Of a DNA stretch of 36,970 bases, positions 35,670 through 36,970 are shown in pieces. The translations under genes were made by a program, and so were the position numbers. This stretch comes from Deltaproteobacteria bacterium (GTDB lineage Bacteria; Desulfobacterota; Desulfobulbia; Desulfobulbales; Desulfocapsaceae), in contig PDQP01000016.1 of assembly GCA_002747805.1 (NCBI GenBank), positions 1-36,970 on the forward strand, written 5' to 3'. Numbering within the stretch: position 1 is the first letter of the stretch; each line of letters begins with the position of its first letter. The notes beneath the pieces were generated by a model that saw only the letters and a program-made list of their open reading frames with translations, had not been told where the DNA came from and made no database searches.

Positions 35670-35696
35670 TCACCTGCTCCGCCGCGGGGCAGGTGA
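35670..35696 (+). other. Strong hairpin between binding-protein and permease genes
   Basis: TCACCTGCTCC-gccgc-GGGGCAGGTGA: 11 pairs with one G-U and a 5-base loop. It has no T tract, so it is more likely a 3'-protecting structure for the binding-protein mRNA than a full terminator, as in the malE-malF gap. Seen directly; role inferred. Confidence 0.65.
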
Positions 35697-35733
35697 ACAT
35701 CCCTGGCAACTTATAAAACCCTGGAACGAAAAA

Positions 35734-36849
35734 ATGCGGGAAGCATCACGCGATAAAATAATGGCATTTATCACCCTTTTGCCTTCCATGATCCTGATCG
35801 GCATTTTTGTTTACGGCTTTATCGGCAACACCCTCTGGATCTCCCTGACCAATTGGGGCGGCATGGCGGCTCTTGCTGAAAATCCGGTCAGGAATTTTAT
35901 CGGCCTGGACAACTATTCTTCCCTGTTCACCGGTTTTCTGGAAGGAAGGTTCCGCCAGGATATGGTTAATGCGGTCTTTTATTCGCTGTCGCTGCTGATC
36001 GGTGCAGTTGGGCTTGGCATATTTATCGCCATCCTGCTGGATCGAAAACCAAAGGGGGAGGGTATCTGGCGGACAATTTTCCTCTATCCCATGTCCCTGT
36101 CCTTTATCGTATCGGGCACCATCTGGCGGTGGCTGCTGGCTCCGCAGGGCGGTGTAAATATTCTGCCAACCTATGCCGGAATGGAGCCGCTTGAATTCAG
36201 GTGGCTGTCGTCAAAAAGCTCTGCTCTGGTTTTTAACTGGCAGAATCTATTACAGATTTCTCTGTATGCAGCGGCCTTTATACTTATTGTCATCGGTTTT
36301 TTCATTCTTGGCAGCAACCGGAAAAAGGGCTTGAAATGGCTGCTGCCCGGGATAGTTATCGGCCTGGCCGCCTGGCTTGGCGGCGGTCTGCTGCCCAAGG
36401 CCCTGATCATTGAAGAATTACACGGCTTTAATTTTGCCACCCTTGGCATTATGGTCGCCGCTATCTGGCAGTATACCGGTTATACTATGGCCCTGTACCT
36501 TGCCGGGTTTAACGGCATCTCTCAGGACATCCACGATGCCGCCATGCTGGACGGGGCCGGCGAGGCGTCCTATTACCGGCATATTGCCATCCCGATGATG
36601 AAACCAATTACCATCAGTGCCGTTATTATTCTATCCCATATCTCCCTGAAAATGTTTGATCTTATTTTCTCGATGACCGGCCCCGACAACGCTGAAACCG
36701 GACACCCGGCCCTGAATATGTACCTGACCACTTTCCGGGCAAACGAGTTTGCCAAGGGTGCGGCTATTGCCATTGTACTGTTTATTCTGGCGGCAACCTT
36801 TATTATTCCCTACCTGATCACCTCCTATAAGCAGAGAACGGCCAGATGA
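35734..36849 (+). CDS. Sugar ABC transporter permease (MalF/GtsB type) with extra hydrophobic segment
   Basis: Inner-membrane channel subunit. Motifs match glucose-type GtsB permeases: LYPMSLSFIVSGTIWRWLL, IWQYTGYTMALYLAGFNGI, the EAA loop DAAMLDGAGEASYYRHIAIPMM that contacts the ATPase, and ILSHISLKMFDLIFSMTGP. The 371-residue length exceeds the usual 300 because about 65 residues (roughly 160-230) are inserted between the WRWLL and IWQYTGY segments. They contain two hydrophobic stretches (LYAAAFILIVIGFFILG and LLPGIVIGLAAWLGGGLL) separated by a basic stretch. The stop overlaps the next start as ATGA. Ribosome binding site is weak. Confidence 0.9.
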   Translation: MREASRDKIMAFITLLPSMILIGIFVYGFIGNTLWISLTNWGGMAALAENPVRNFIGLDNYSSLFTGFLEGRFRQDMVNAVFYSLSLLIGAVGLGIFIAILLDRKPKGEGIWRTIFLYPMSLSFIVSGTIWRWLLAPQGGVNILPTYAGMEPLEFRWLSSKSSALVFNWQNLLQISLYAAAFILIVIGFFILGSNRKKGLKWLLPGIVIGLAAWLGGGLLPKALIIEELHGFNFATLGIMVAAIWQYTGYTMALYLAGFNGISQDIHDAAMLDGAGEASYYRHIAIPMMKPITISAVIILSHISLKMFDLIFSMTGPDNAETGHPALNMYLTTFRANEFAKGAAIAIVLFILAATFIIPYLITSYKQRTAR

Positions 36850-36878
36850 AACGAGTTACTCTGAAAAATTGTATATAG
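36846..36878 (+). pseudogene. Second sugar permease (MalG/GtsC type), start only, interrupted
   Basis: ATGAAACGAGTTACTCTGAA starts in a 4-base overlap with permease 1, exactly where a second permease is expected, but stops at TAG after 10 codons (MKRVTLKNCI). The sequence beyond does not resume a permease frame in any frame visible up to 36970. Disruption by an insertion or a deletion close to codon 9-10 is the simplest reading; the rest is outside the window. Confidence 0.55.
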
Positions 36879-36893
36879 TCAACCCTGAGAAAC
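36870..36893 (+). repeat. 24-base sequence similar to 4522-4545, at the permease break
   Basis: Shares 21 of 24 positions with 4522-4545 (core GTCAACCCTGAGAAAC). It begins at the point where the permease frame breaks, so it may be the end of an inserted element. The rest of the window (to 36970) is AT-rich with no gene recognised. Confidence 0.35.
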
Positions 36894-36970
36894 CCTATTT
36901 TTGAGTTTTCAGAGCTAATTTCTGCAAAGCCAACATGTACATTGTGCCAATAAAAAATAGGCGTAAAAAA

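Overview
The window is chromosomal DNA from a Gram-negative, diderm bacterium: it carries LptD, a TolC-type outer-membrane protein and a lipoprotein MltA. The gene mix (DUF2868 protein and DUF3482 GTPase pair, acetyl-CoA synthetase next to an acetyl-CoA hydrolase/GNAT fusion, QueH, Rne/Rng) is what I would expect from a Desulfobacterota member, possibly a Desulfobulbales relative. That assignment is inference; no rRNA or other taxonomic marker is present. I see no tRNA, rRNA, CRISPR array, phage gene or complete insertion sequence.

Layout. 1-3770 (minus): partial moeA, mdh and ligA, mostly housekeeping. 3771-5343 (plus): a degenerate resolvase-like gene divergent from ligA, a 300-base stretch with a possible decayed reading frame, and two small cysteine-rich proteins. 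5346-6254 (minus): an EamA-type transporter with a clear promoter. 6397-12118 (minus): a complete type I secretion system (HlyD-family adaptor, ABC exporter with a C39-like domain, TolC protein with an OmpA-like C-terminal extension), without a recognisable substrate. 12116-12432: the remains of an MntA/HepT toxin-antitoxin pair fused by an internal deletion. 12436-15842 (minus): rdgB, a 144-base imperfect palindrome, queH and an RNase E/G gene. 16238-20801 (plus): lptD, a DHH phosphoesterase and mltA, meeting aroE tail to tail; a HesB-like gene follows on the minus strand.

22014-26769 (plus): a DUF2868 membrane protein and a DUF3482 GTPase, usually neighbours, are separated by an AT-rich type II restriction-modification pair. 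The methyltransferase starts in a 4-base overlap with DUF2868, and the nuclease starts in a 4-base overlap with the methyltransferase. The nuclease resembles HincII in its catalytic region.

26895 to the right end (plus): a long, close-packed run of acs, an acetyl-CoA hydrolase/GNAT fusion, galT, galK and a sugar ABC transporter (ATPase, binding protein, permease 1). It reads as acetate activation plus uptake and Leloir-type use of galactose or glucose. The second permease starts in the expected ATGA overlap but stops after 10 codons, and the following sequence no longer looks like permease. This suggests an insertion or rearrangement whose rest lies outside the window.

The best leads are the restriction-modification island inside the DUF2868/DUF3482 pair, the palindromic element at 13122-13265, the toxin-antitoxin fossil at 12116-12432, the TolC-OmpA fusion, and the interrupted permease at the right edge.
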